Assembly: GCA_020633435.1 (NCBI GenBank)
Contig: JACKDP010000006.1
Span: forward strand, 124,001 to 188,000
From: Myxococcales bacterium
Lineage (GTDB): Bacteria > Myxococcota_A > Bradymonadia > UBA7976 > UBA1532
Length of the DNA: 64,000 bases
Reading direction: 5' to 3'
The notes under the pieces were generated by a model that was not told the origin of the DNA, searched no databases, and worked only from the letters and a program-made list of their open reading frames with translations. Positions 1-10,020 of this stretch are shown here, piece by piece; within the stretch, counting starts at the first letter, position 1, and the number at the start of each line of letters is the position of its first letter. The position numbers and the translations under genes were made by a program.

Positions 1-2
1 CG

Positions 3-458
3 GCCCGCCGCGCCTGGCTCTCGGCGGAGGTGGCGGCGTGGGAGCGGGAGGCCGTCGCCGCCGCGACGCCGGCCCCCGACGCGCTGCCGCTCCTCGACTA
101 CCTGGCCGAGGGCGGCTACCGCGTCGGCATCCTCACCCGCAACCTGCGCGGCGTGGCCCTCGACACGCTCGCGGCCTGCGGCCTCGCGGCGCGGTTCGCC
201 CCCGAGCTCGTCCTGGGCCGGGAGGAGGCCGAGGCCAAGCCCTCGCCGGCGGGCGTCCAGCGCTTGCTGTCAGCGTGGGGCGCCGACCCGGAAGATGCCG
301 TGATGATTGGGGATTACGTGTACGACCTGGCCGCTGGCCGGGCCGCCGGCGTGGCCACGGTGCACATCGCCCGGGCGGGCGAGGCCGGCTGGCCGGCGCT
401 GACGGATGTGCGGGTGGAGCGGCTCGACGGGCTGCTGGGGCGCGGCCGGGCTACTTGA
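3..458 (+). CDS. HAD-superfamily phosphatase (5' truncated by window edge)
   Basis: The frame is open from the window edge, so the N-terminus with the nucleophile motif (DxDxT) is missing. The visible 151 residues carry the other HAD signatures: motif II threonine in ILTRN, the conserved lysine in EAKPSP, and the acidic motif GDYVYDLAAG followed by the usual AGVATVHIA strand. This is the arrangement of phosphoglycolate-phosphatase-like hydrolases that act on small phosphorylated metabolites; the substrate cannot be read from the sequence. A GTG at 30 lies in frame but is probably internal. The stop overlaps by 8 bp the stop end of the convergent zinc-ribbon gene. Confidence 0.8.
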   Translation, partial: ARRAWLSAEVAAWEREAVAAATPAPDALPLLDYLAEGGYRVGILTRNLRGVALDTLAACGLAARFAPELVLGREEAEAKPSPAGVQRLLSAWGADPEDAVMIGDYVYDLAAGRAAGVATVHIARAGEAGWPALTDVRVERLDGLLGRGRAT

Positions 459-756
459 GCTTGCCGAAGAGGGCTTCCAGGCGGGAGCGGGCGTCGTTGG
501 CCTCGGCGGCGTCGGCGTCCGTCGTGGACTTGAACTCGAACGACATGCAGAAGTTGGCCTTCTCGCGGTCCCGGATGAAGTGCGCCGTGTTCTCGCGGCA
601 CTCGTTGTGGTAGCCCGGGTCCCAGAACCGGCAGTTCTTGCAGCAGTGCAGGTCGGCGTCGCACGCCGGGCAGCTGTCGCGCCGCTGCACCTTCACCGTC
701 ATGTCGAGCTCGTGGTTGCAGGACCAGCAACGGTAGGTCTTGGGCTGCTCGAACAT
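451..756 (-). CDS. small zinc-ribbon protein
   Basis: A 101-residue protein preceded by a strong AGGAGG site 9 bp before ATG 756. It starts MFEQPKTYRCWSCNHEL and carries Cys pairs CWSC (10-13) and CPAC (29-32), then CCKNC (38-42) and further Cys at 53 and 70. These form at least one, probably two, zinc-binding ribbons, typical of small cytoplasmic proteins of unknown partner. The last 25 residues are a charged helix ending in RLEALFGKLK. No enzyme motif is visible. The cytoplasmic zinc-ribbon assignment is good; function is unknown. Confidence 0.8.
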   Translation of the reverse strand: MFEQPKTYRCWSCNHELDMTVKVQRRDSCPACDADLHCCKNCRFWDPGYHNECRENTAHFIRDREKANFCMSFEFKSTTDADAAEANDARSRLEALFGKLK

Positions 757-788
757 CGCGCTCCCTCCTGAATCGGGCCGGAACCTTA

Positions 789-1316
789 TCAGAAGGGCAG
801 GCCCGCCACCACGGAGAAGCGATGGACCAGGGCCACATCGAGGGGGGCGCAGGCGCCGCCCGGGGCGCAGGCGTCGTCGAGGGTGGGCCGCAGCAGGCCG
901 TAGTCGAGGCCGACGTCGGTCGGGCCCAGGCGGTAGCGGCCGCCAGCGCGCAGCCCGAGCGCCCCGAGGGCGCTGGCCTGGCCGCGGGTGCCCGCGATGC
1001 GGTTGTAGCCCACGGCGACGCCCGCCAGCAGGGTCAGGCCGGGGGCGACCTCGGCCCGCCCGGTGACCGCCGGCCCGACGAAGAACAGGGTGCCCGCCTC
1101 GACGCCCTCCGCCGGCAGGCTGCTGTACAGGCCCTCGACGCCGAGGCCGAGCCAGGGCCAGGGCCGCCAGTCCGCCTGCAGGTCGACCGTGAGCCCGGTG
1201 CCCGCGCCGGCGCAGTCGGCGCGCCCCCGGGCGCCGCAGACGGCCGCGCCGAGGCCGAGCTCGACGTCGGCGATGGGGGAGAGGAGGGCGGCGAGGGCGG
1301 CGGCGGTGGCGATCAC
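789..1316 (-). CDS. secreted small beta-barrel-like protein
   Basis: About 175 residues. I chose GTG 1316 because GGAGG sits 6 bp upstream and the protein then begins directly with a short hydrophobic signal segment (VIATAAALAALLSP); ATGs at 1343/1346 only add a Pro-rich stretch. The mature part alternates Gly, aromatic and hydrophobic residues (VELGLGAAV, LGLGVEGLYSSLP, LLAGVAVGYNRIAG) and ends RFSVVAGLPF with a C-terminal Phe, as in outer-membrane barrels. Two Cys pairs may form disulfides. This is likely an 8-strand-type outer-membrane or periplasmic protein of unknown role. Confidence 0.65.
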   Translation of the reverse strand: MIATAAALAALLSPIADVELGLGAAVCGARGRADCAGAGTGLTVDLQADWRPWPWLGLGVEGLYSSLPAEGVEAGTLFFVGPAVTGRAEVAPGLTLLAGVAVGYNRIAGTRGQASALGALGLRAGGRYRLGPTDVGLDYGLLRPTLDDACAPGGACAPLDVALVHRFSVVAGLPF

Positions 1317-1543
1317 GGAGCCTCCAGGGCAGGGCGGGGGCATCATGGCCGATCGGCCCGCCGACCGCGAGGGGCCGGCGCGCTCCGGGCACTCTCGCGT
1401 CCGTCAACACGTTGAGTTGCTTGGACAATCTCGGCCGGGCCGCGGTCTGTTCGGCGTAGACAGCCGCCCATCGACGTGCCACGCTCTGCGGGCTGCCGGG
1501 GGCGCGGGGAGCTGCCCGGTGGCGTCGACGCAGGAGTTGCTGG

Positions 1544-4015
1544 ATGCGCTTTCGTGCCCTGATCTGGTGCTTGTTGCTGGTGTGGGCGGTGCCCGCGGGT
1601 GTGTACGGGCAGGACGAGCCCGAGGGGGACGTCCCGGGGGAGGGGGCGCCGCCCGACGGTGAAGCGCCGGAGGGCGAGGCCCCCGAAGGCGAGGCCCCGG
1701 ACGGCGAGGCCCCCGAGGGCGAGGCCCCGGCGGGTGAGGCCCCGGCGGGTGAGGCCCCGGACGGGGCGGCCCCCGACGGGGCGGCCCCTGGCGGTGACGC
1801 CGCCGAGCCCGCCTACCCCGAGGAGGCCCTGGGCGTGCTGCCCAAGCCCATCCTCGACGCCCTGCCCCGGTTCATGACGCGCTTCCTGCGGCTGAAGGAC
1901 TACGAGGCCCTGCGCGCCGCCTGCCCGCAGCCCGACGCCGAAGGCGTGGCCACCTGCCTCGACACCGAGGCCGCCCAGGCCGTGCTCGTCGAGCAGTTCG
2001 GCCGCGCCGTGGTGAGCACCCTCGTCGGCTACATGGACGCCGAGCTGCCCAACCGGCTGACCGAGGAGGATCTCGACGACATCAGCGAGCCCTGCGAGAA
2101 GCAGGGCGAGGCCTGGGCGACCTGCATCCTCGACAAGCCGGACGCCGATGACGACGCCTGCGAGGAGCCCGAGGGCCTGCTGGCGGACTGCGTCGTCGCC
2201 CATGACCGGGTGAGCGAGACGTTCCTGGCCATCCAGAAGGAGCGCAAGACGGTCTTCGGCCCGGATGTCTACGTCCTCTACCGCGGGCTCCTCAGCGTGC
2301 TGACGCTGGAGCAGCTCAAGGCGCTGCGGGAGGCCTGCCCGCAGGACGAGCCCCAGGCGCTCCTCGACTGCCTCGACCAGAACGAGGCGGTGGCGTCGCT
2401 GGTGGACGTCTTCCAGCAGGTCGCCGCGGCCATCGTGAAGGAGGCCCGGGAGGAGCTGGCCCAGGCCGGCAAGGCCCTGACCGACCCGGAGGCCGAGGCG
2501 CTGGAGGATCGCGTCCTGGGCCTGCTGCTGCAGTTCCCGGCCCGCGTGCTCGACAACGTGAGCAAGACCTGCTCGAAGCTGCACCCGGAGCTCGAGACCA
2601 TCGACGACCCGGCGAAGCTCGAGGCCAGCCTGCGCTGCCTGGAGGCCGAGGCCGAGACGGACGCCATCGGCAACCCGGCCTACATCTCCAAGCAGAAGCT
2701 GCACGGCTGGCTGGGCAAGGGGCGCGAGAAGGTGGTGGGCGCCATCCGCGAGAAGGAGATCCTGTCGCAGTCCAAGGCCTTCGAGCGGATGCTCTACATC
2801 CTCGCCGGCCTGGCGGCCCTGGGCTTCGCGTTCATCCTGCTGCGGCCCCTCGTCATCGGGTCGAAGTACCCGGATCGCAAGGCGTTCTTGTGGAAGGCGA
2901 GCAGCTTCGCGGCGCTGACGTTCCTGCTGACGGTGGCGTCGCTCGGCGCCACGCTGCTGGTGATGCGGACGGTGCAGGGGGCGGTGATGGTGGACTCCAC
3001 GAGCCCCAAGCTGCGCCTCGCGACGGCGGTCTTCGACGTGCTGGAGAAGGAGCACCAGGTGCAGCTCCTCTCGGATCTCTCGAAGGAGCGCCTCGACTTC
3101 ATCAAGACGCCGCTGCAGGCCGTCGTGCGGGCCACCGGCGACACCGCCCAGCAGGAGAACTTCGTCGCGTACGTGGCCGAGCACTGGGCCGAGCTGCTGC
3201 AGGAGCCGGAGCTCAAGTCGCTGGCCCAGAACGCGGTGATGCTCAAGACCCACGGCCAGGACCTGAAGTCGGTGCTCGGCTTCTTCCGCAAGGTGGACTG
3301 GATCATGGGCTACGTGCCCGTGTTCCTGGCCTTGCTGGCGGTGCTGCTCTACCTGCTGCCGATGCGGGAGACGCTGGTCGAGATCGTCAACGCGCCGCTC
3401 AAGGGCGCGCAGGGGGCCGACGCGAGCGCGATGGGGGCCGCGATGAGCACCATCAAGGGCGAGTTCAAGCTCATCGTGCCGTACCTGGTGGTGATGCTGC
3501 TGGTCCTGCCCATCGTCGGCGTGGCCATGGGGCTGGCGGTAGAGCCCATCGTGGAGCTGCTGCTCGGCTACCTGTTCCAGACGGTCTGGTACATCCTCGG
3601 CCCGGGCGCCTCCGCCGCCGTCCTCGACCTGTCGGTGGGCGGCGTCATCCTGCTGCTGGTGGCGGCCCTCGCCATCTTCATCATGGCCATGGGCCAGCTC
3701 CTCGGCACGGTGCGCAAGATCCTGCGGGCGCGGTTCCACTGGGGCCAGCCCCTCGGTCGGTTCGCCCGGTTCTTCCAGCGGGCGCCGCTGGCCAGCCTGG
3801 CCGTCCTGGCGTTCCCGGTGGCCTACGCCGCGGGCGTGCACTACGTGGCCTTCGAGGTGATCGAGCCCGGCGTCGACTTCGCCAACCTGACGACGATGGA
3901 CATGCTGGGCCTGCCGATCGGCGGCTTCCTCCTGTTCTTCCTGCTCTTCTGGGCGCTGCGCGGCTTCAAGCTGATGAAGTTCGTCGGGAAGTACCCGGTG
4001 ACGCGCGACGCCTGA
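1544..4015 (+). CDS. large Cys-rich multi-spanning membrane protein with signal peptide
   Basis: 823 residues. Signal peptide (MRFRALIWCLLLVWAVPAGVYG), then a low-complexity Pro-Gly-Glu-Ala tract (about 37-86), then a periplasmic region (about 95-400) containing two similar Cys-bearing modules: EALRAACPQ near residue 125 and KALREACPQ near 263, each followed by a CLD Cys and a later Cys pair. The C-terminal half has about eight membrane spans, beginning at FERMLYILAGLAALGFAF (about 410), with a cluster near 640-730 and the last at GLPIGGFLLFFLLFWAL. No transporter or enzyme motif is recognised. A structural or gating envelope protein is possible. Function unknown. Confidence 0.85.
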   Translation: MRFRALIWCLLLVWAVPAGVYGQDEPEGDVPGEGAPPDGEAPEGEAPEGEAPDGEAPEGEAPAGEAPAGEAPDGAAPDGAAPGGDAAEPAYPEEALGVLPKPILDALPRFMTRFLRLKDYEALRAACPQPDAEGVATCLDTEAAQAVLVEQFGRAVVSTLVGYMDAELPNRLTEEDLDDISEPCEKQGEAWATCILDKPDADDDACEEPEGLLADCVVAHDRVSETFLAIQKERKTVFGPDVYVLYRGLLSVLTLEQLKALREACPQDEPQALLDCLDQNEAVASLVDVFQQVAAAIVKEAREELAQAGKALTDPEAEALEDRVLGLLLQFPARVLDNVSKTCSKLHPELETIDDPAKLEASLRCLEAEAETDAIGNPAYISKQKLHGWLGKGREKVVGAIREKEILSQSKAFERMLYILAGLAALGFAFILLRPLVIGSKYPDRKAFLWKASSFAALTFLLTVASLGATLLVMRTVQGAVMVDSTSPKLRLATAVFDVLEKEHQVQLLSDLSKERLDFIKTPLQAVVRATGDTAQQENFVAYVAEHWAELLQEPELKSLAQNAVMLKTHGQDLKSVLGFFRKVDWIMGYVPVFLALLAVLLYLLPMRETLVEIVNAPLKGAQGADASAMGAAMSTIKGEFKLIVPYLVVMLLVLPIVGVAMGLAVEPIVELLLGYLFQTVWYILGPGASAAVLDLSVGGVILLLVAALAIFIMAMGQLLGTVRKILRARFHWGQPLGRFARFFQRAPLASLAVLAFPVAYAAGVHYVAFEVIEPGVDFANLTTMDMLGLPIGGFLLFFLLFWALRGFKLMKFVGKYPVTRDA
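1652..1801 (+). repeat. ten tandem 15-bp units encoding a Pro-x-Gly-Glu-Ala tract
   Basis: Ten consecutive 15-bp units run in frame through the gene at 1544-4015. Typical units are CCGGAGGGCGAGGCC and CCGGCGGGTGAGGCC; two neighbouring units (1727-1741 and 1742-1756) are identical. The last three units drift to GAA/GDA. The product is a flexible acidic spacer between the signal peptide and the folded periplasmic part. Such tracts can change unit number by slippage, so length variation between strains is expected. Confidence 0.85.
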
Positions 4016-4115
4016 TCGCGAGCACCGCCACTTCGCGCGCACAGCCCGTCATGGCGGCCGGCCTGGCCGTGGTAGGCTGGCGGCGTGGCCGGTCCTCCCG
4101 GCCGAGGGAGCGAGC

Positions 4116-5624
4116 ATGAGCGACGACGAGCGCAAGCGCCTGCGGCAGTCCCTCTCGGGCTACAAGCGCCTGCTGGCCATCGAGCCGGACAACGTCGGGC
4201 ACCTGGAGCAGCTCGCCCGCATCTCGCTGGCGCTGGGCCAGGCCGGCCGGGCGGCGGGCTTCCTGGTCAAGCGGGCCGAGGTGCTGGCGCGCCGGGGCGA
4301 GGTGGACGTGGCCCTGGCCGACTGCCGCCAGGCCCTCGCCATCGTGCCCGGCCAGGACGAGGCCATGAAGCTGCTGCCCGTCCTGGAGCGCCTGAACCGG
4401 GCGGCGCCGGCCCTGATCGCGACGCCGAACCCCTCGGAAATGCTGGCGATTCGCTCGCCTCGGCCCGAGCTGTCGCTGGAGGAGCGCAGCCGCGCGACGC
4501 TGCCGCTCGATCCCATCCGGCTCGAAGAGGAGCTGGCCCTGGACGCCGTGGGCCTGGACGAGCCCGTCGTCGACGCCTCGGCCCTGCTGGCGGTGCACGA
4601 CGTCGACGGCATCGACGTGGTGGCGCTGCCCAGCGACGCTCCGGAGCCCGCGGTGACGTGGCTGCGGCCCGAGGCGCCGGCCGACGTGACCCAGCGCCCC
4701 GTCCAGGCGGTGCCGTCGCTGCCGGCGGTGATGCCGCCCGTGCCGGCGGAGGGCTTCGGGGATCCGGAGGACTCCCTGGAGGTCGAGCTGGAGCAGGTCG
4801 AGGCCGTGCTGCGGCTGGCCACGGGCGGTCCCGAGGCGGCGCCCACCAGCCGGTTCGTCGCGCCGCTGCCCGAGACGGCCCTCTTCGGCGCGCTGCCCCG
4901 GGCCACCCGGGCCGACCTCGCGCGCCTGGCCGACTGGCGGCGCTACAAGGCGGGCGCCGTCCTGGGCCTGCCCGGCGAGCCCTGCGCCGAGCTGCTCATC
5001 GTCGTCGAGGGCCAGCTCGCGGTGCGGCGGCCGGAGGGCGAGGGGGGCGACGTGCTGACCCGCCTGGGGGCCGGCGAGGTGGTCGGCGATCTGGAGCGCG
5101 TGCACGGCGGGCCCTGGCGCCTGCACGTCAGCGCCGAGACGCCGGTGCAGGTCGTGGCGCTGGAGGCCATCATCGTCGATGGCCTGCGGCGGCGCTTCCC
5201 GGCCTTCGACCTGCTGCTGCGCCGGTCGTCGGCGCGCCGCCACGGCTCCTGGCTGCTGGGGGCCAACCCCATGTTCAAGGGGCTGGGCCCGGCCGAGCGC
5301 GCCTTCATCGCCGAGCACCTGGAGCCTCGGCGCCTGGGGCGGGCGGGCGTGCTCTGCGAGGAGGGGGCGCCGCTGGACGTCGTCGCGCTGGTGGCCGGCG
5401 GCACCCTGGAGGTCACCCGGGAGGGTCGCCCCATCGCCACCCTGCGGCCGGGCCGCCTGGCGGGCCTGGGCGCGCTGGGCCACGAGGGCCACGCCACCGC
5501 CCGCATCGTCGCGGGGGAGAAGGGCGCGCTGCTCTACGTCCTGGATCGGGGGGCGGTGGAGGCCATCCGGCGGCTGCCGGCGGTGCGCGAGGTGCTGGAC
5601 GCGGCCATCGCCCAGCGGGCGTGA
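4116..5624 (+). CDS. TPR protein with two tandem cNMP-binding-like domains
   Basis: 502 residues, ATG with GAGGGAG upstream. The N-terminus (about 5-105) is TPR-like (RLLAIEPDNVGHLEQLARI, LADCRQALAIVPGQ). A disordered acidic/Pro linker (about 110-245) follows. Two domains (about 248-375 and 385-500) have the cyclic-nucleotide-binding-domain pattern: hydrophobic strands around LLIVVEGQLAVRR, LGAGEVVGDLERVHGG, then VVALVAGGTLEVTREGRPIA and LRPGRLAGLGALG. The second lacks the conserved phosphate-binding Arg motif, and the first has GEVVGDL in its place, so nucleotide binding is uncertain. Likely a cytoplasmic sensor or scaffold. No output domain is present. Confidence 0.75.
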   Translation: MSDDERKRLRQSLSGYKRLLAIEPDNVGHLEQLARISLALGQAGRAAGFLVKRAEVLARRGEVDVALADCRQALAIVPGQDEAMKLLPVLERLNRAAPALIATPNPSEMLAIRSPRPELSLEERSRATLPLDPIRLEEELALDAVGLDEPVVDASALLAVHDVDGIDVVALPSDAPEPAVTWLRPEAPADVTQRPVQAVPSLPAVMPPVPAEGFGDPEDSLEVELEQVEAVLRLATGGPEAAPTSRFVAPLPETALFGALPRATRADLARLADWRRYKAGAVLGLPGEPCAELLIVVEGQLAVRRPEGEGGDVLTRLGAGEVVGDLERVHGGPWRLHVSAETPVQVVALEAIIVDGLRRRFPAFDLLLRRSSARRHGSWLLGANPMFKGLGPAERAFIAEHLEPRRLGRAGVLCEEGAPLDVVALVAGGTLEVTREGRPIATLRPGRLAGLGALGHEGHATARIVAGEKGALLYVLDRGAVEAIRRLPAVREVLDAAIAQRA

Positions 5625-5642
5625 CCGCGGCCGGCTAGCCCG

Positions 5643-7472
<1,830 letters not shown>

Positions 7473-7539
7473 GGCGCGGCACTCTGCACAGGAGGACCCT
7501 CCGTGGCAAGAGGCACGTCGTCAAAGTACGTTTGCACCC

Positions 7540-7568
7540 TTGGCCCGGCTGCGGAATCAGAGTACAAC
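7540..7568 (+). promoter_or_regulatory. candidate sigma70 promoter of the fadN-fadA operon
   Basis: A -35 TTGGCC (7540-7545), a 17-bp spacer and a -10 TACAAC (7563-7568) each match consensus at 4 of 6 positions. The predicted start of transcription (about 7575) falls inside the palindrome at 7571-7596, which suits repression by a protein bound there. Confidence 0.45.
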
Positions 7569-7570
7569 TC

Positions 7571-7596
7571 GCGCTGAATGAATGGTCATTCAGCGC
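7571..7596. promoter_or_regulatory. FadR(TetR-family)-type operator
   Basis: Perfect inverted repeat: arm GCGCTGAATGA (7571-7581), spacer ATGG, arm TCATTCAGCGC (7586-7596). The core TGAATGA ... TCATTCA has the half-site sequence and spacing known for the Bacillus TetR-family fatty-acid regulator FadR, differing from that consensus at one spacer position. It lies just downstream of the candidate -10 and 59 bp before the ATG of a beta-oxidation operon, exactly where an acyl-CoA-responsive repressor would act. The regulator gene itself is not in this window. Confidence 0.75.
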
Positions 7597-7654
7597 CCAC
7601 CCCCCGGGTCAGCCCCGGGGGCGACGCGCGCCAACCAGGAGCAAGGGGAATCGC

Positions 7655-10018
7655 ATGAAGGGGCTCGACATCCGCCGCGCGGCGGTGCTGGGGGCCGGGG
7701 TCATGGGCCGCGGCATCGCGGCTCACCTGGCGGGCTGCGGCATCGACGTGCTGCTGCTCGACATCGTGCCGCCCGGGGAGCAGAGCAGCGACCCGGCGAA
7801 GCGCAACGCGTTCGCGGCGGGTGGCCTCGACAAGGCCATCAAGAACAAGCCGGCCCTCTTCTACGACGCCGCCGACGCCCGGCGGGTGACCGTGGGCAAC
7901 CTCGAGGACGACCTCGACGCCCTCGCCGGGGTCGACTGGGTGGTCGAGGCCGTGGTCGAGCGGCTCGACATCAAGCGCGCCCTCTTCGAGCGGCTCGACG
8001 CCGTGCTCAAGCCCGGCACCGTCATCTCGTCGAACACCTCGGGCCTGCCCCTGGCCGACCTGGTGGAGGGCCGCTCGGACGCCTTCCGGTCGCACTTCAT
8101 CATCACCCACTTCTTCAACCCCGTGCGGTACATGAAGCTGCTGGAGGTGGTGCAGGGCCCGGACACCGAGCCCACCCTGCTGCCCCGCTTCGAGATCTTC
8201 GCGCGCCAGACGCTGGGCAAGGGCATCGTCCACGCCAAGGACTCGCCCGCCTTCGTGGCCAACCGCATCGGCACCTTCTCGATGATGTACAGCGTCCACC
8301 GCATGGTGGAGCTGGGCATGAGCCCCGAGGCCCTCGACGCCATCTTCTCGCAGCCCATGGGCCGCGCGAAGTCGGGCATCTTCCGCACCGCCGACGTCGT
8401 GGGCCTGGACACGCTGGCCTTCGTCTCGACGCACCTCTACGAGGATCTGCCCGGCGACGCCCTGCGCGACTACTTCAAGATCCCTGATTTCCTTCAGGAT
8501 CTGCTGAACAAGGGCTTCCTCGGCAGCAAGTCGAAGAAGGGCGTCTACCAGAAGGTGGGCAAGGACTTCTTCACCTTCGACCCCTACACCCGCGACTACC
8601 GGGCCCAGGACAAGCCCCGGTTCGCCTCGGTGGGCGCCGCCCGCAAGATCGAGGACACCGGCCGCCGCATCAAGGCGATGATCAGCGGGGACGACGAGGC
8701 CGCGAAGCTGGCCTGGGAGTGCCTGGCCCAGACGCTCGCCTACGCCGCGCGCCACATCAACGACATCGCCACCGATCTGGTCCAGATCGACAACGGCATG
8801 AAGTGGGGCTTCGCCCAGGAGATGGGCCCGTTCGAGACCTGGGACGCCATCGGCGTGGCCGAGAGCGTGGCCCGCATGAAGGCCGACGGCATCGACGTGC
8901 CGGGCTGGGTCGACGACATGCTGGCGGCCGGCCGCACCTCGTTCTACGAGGGTCTGCCCGGGGAGCGCACCTACTGGGACGACGCCTCGAAGGCGGCCGC
9001 CCCCGAGGTGATCTCGCCCCGCTTCCGCCGCCTGCCCGAGACCACGGATCACCCGAGCCTGGTCAGCAAGAACCGCGGCGCCCGCCTCTGGGACATCGGC
9101 GACGGCGTGCTCTGCGTCGAGTTCCGCACCAAGATGAACGCGGTCGACGCGGACATCACCGCCATGCTCGGCGAGGCCGTCGAGCGCGCCGAGGCCGACT
9201 TCGACGCCGTCATCCTGGGCAACCACGCCCCCGCGGCGTTCAGCGCCGGCGCCAACATCATGCTCATCGCCATGGGCGCCCAGCAGAAGCAGTGGGACGG
9301 CATCCGCAGCCAGATCCAGGGCTTCCAGCAGGCCTGCGCGGGCCTGCGGGCGGCGCGCGTGCCGGTGGTGGCCGCGCCGTTCGGCCTCACCCTCGGCGGC
9401 GGCGCCGAGATGTGCCTGGGGGCCTCGGCCATCCAGGCCCACGCCGAGCTCTACATGGGCCTCGTCGAGGTGGGCGTCGGCCTCATCCCCGGCGGCGGCG
9501 GCACCTTCGCCCTCCTGCACAACCTGCAGGCGGGCTCCCCGGACGCCGATCCGCTCTCCCACCTGCGCGCCGCCTTCCTGGCCATCGGCATGGCCAAGGT
9601 GGGCACCAGCGCCGAGGAGAGCCGCAAGATCGGCTTCCTGCGGGCCAACGACCGCGTGACGATGGACCGCGACGAGCTGCTCGAGGCCGCCAAGTGGCGC
9701 GCCCTGGGCATGGCCCGCTCGGATCACAAGGCGGTCACCGGCCGCCGCGTGAAGGTGGCCGGCCGCTCGGGCTACGGCACCATCTACGCGAACCTCTGGG
9801 ACATGGCCCAGACCGGCCAGATCTCCGAGCACGACCAGAAGATCGGCGCGAAGCTGGCCTATGTGCTGAGCGGCGGCGACGTGGCGGCGGACACCTGGGT
9901 CTCCGAGGAGCGCTTCCACGAGCTGGAGCAGGAGGCCTTCTTGTCGCTGTGCGGGGAGGAGAAGACCCTCGCCCGCATCCAGTACATGCTCATGAACAAC
10001 AAGCCCCTGAGGAACTAG
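7655..10018 (+). CDS. fadN: 3-hydroxyacyl-CoA dehydrogenase / enoyl-CoA hydratase, FadN type
   Basis: 787 residues. The N-terminal NAD-binding domain starts at the ATG (VLGAGVMGRGIAAHLAG, residues about 10-26) and has the catalytic His region HFFNPVRYMKLLEVV. The C-terminal third is a crotonase fold (AFSAGANIMLIAM oxyanion segment, LGGGAEMCLG and EVGVGLIPGGGG with the two catalytic Glu). Dehydrogenase-then-hydratase order and length match FadN of Bacillus, not E. coli FadB, whose order is reversed. It performs the hydration and oxidation steps of beta-oxidation. The thiolase gene follows 2 bp later. ATG 7655 was chosen because it begins the Rossmann strand and has GGAGCAAGGGG upstream. Confidence 0.93.
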   Translation: MKGLDIRRAAVLGAGVMGRGIAAHLAGCGIDVLLLDIVPPGEQSSDPAKRNAFAAGGLDKAIKNKPALFYDAADARRVTVGNLEDDLDALAGVDWVVEAVVERLDIKRALFERLDAVLKPGTVISSNTSGLPLADLVEGRSDAFRSHFIITHFFNPVRYMKLLEVVQGPDTEPTLLPRFEIFARQTLGKGIVHAKDSPAFVANRIGTFSMMYSVHRMVELGMSPEALDAIFSQPMGRAKSGIFRTADVVGLDTLAFVSTHLYEDLPGDALRDYFKIPDFLQDLLNKGFLGSKSKKGVYQKVGKDFFTFDPYTRDYRAQDKPRFASVGAARKIEDTGRRIKAMISGDDEAAKLAWECLAQTLAYAARHINDIATDLVQIDNGMKWGFAQEMGPFETWDAIGVAESVARMKADGIDVPGWVDDMLAAGRTSFYEGLPGERTYWDDASKAAAPEVISPRFRRLPETTDHPSLVSKNRGARLWDIGDGVLCVEFRTKMNAVDADITAMLGEAVERAEADFDAVILGNHAPAAFSAGANIMLIAMGAQQKQWDGIRSQIQGFQQACAGLRAARVPVVAAPFGLTLGGGAEMCLGASAIQAHAELYMGLVEVGVGLIPGGGGTFALLHNLQAGSPDADPLSHLRAAFLAIGMAKVGTSAEESRKIGFLRANDRVTMDRDELLEAAKWRALGMARSDHKAVTGRRVKVAGRSGYGTIYANLWDMAQTGQISEHDQKIGAKLAYVLSGGDVAADTWVSEERFHELEQEAFLSLCGEEKTLARIQYMLMNNKPLRN

Positions 10019-10020
10019 AC

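Noticed and set aside
1343..4042. Long antisense open frame (about 899 codons) opposite the Cys-rich membrane protein
   Set aside because: It is an effect of GC-rich third positions on the other strand: composition is His/Arg/Gln/Leu-rich, with no motif and no ribosome-binding site. The sense frame has signal peptide, spans and repeats.
7586..9919. Antisense open frame over fadN
   Set aside because: The fadN frame has all catalytic motifs and good codon bias; the antisense has neither.
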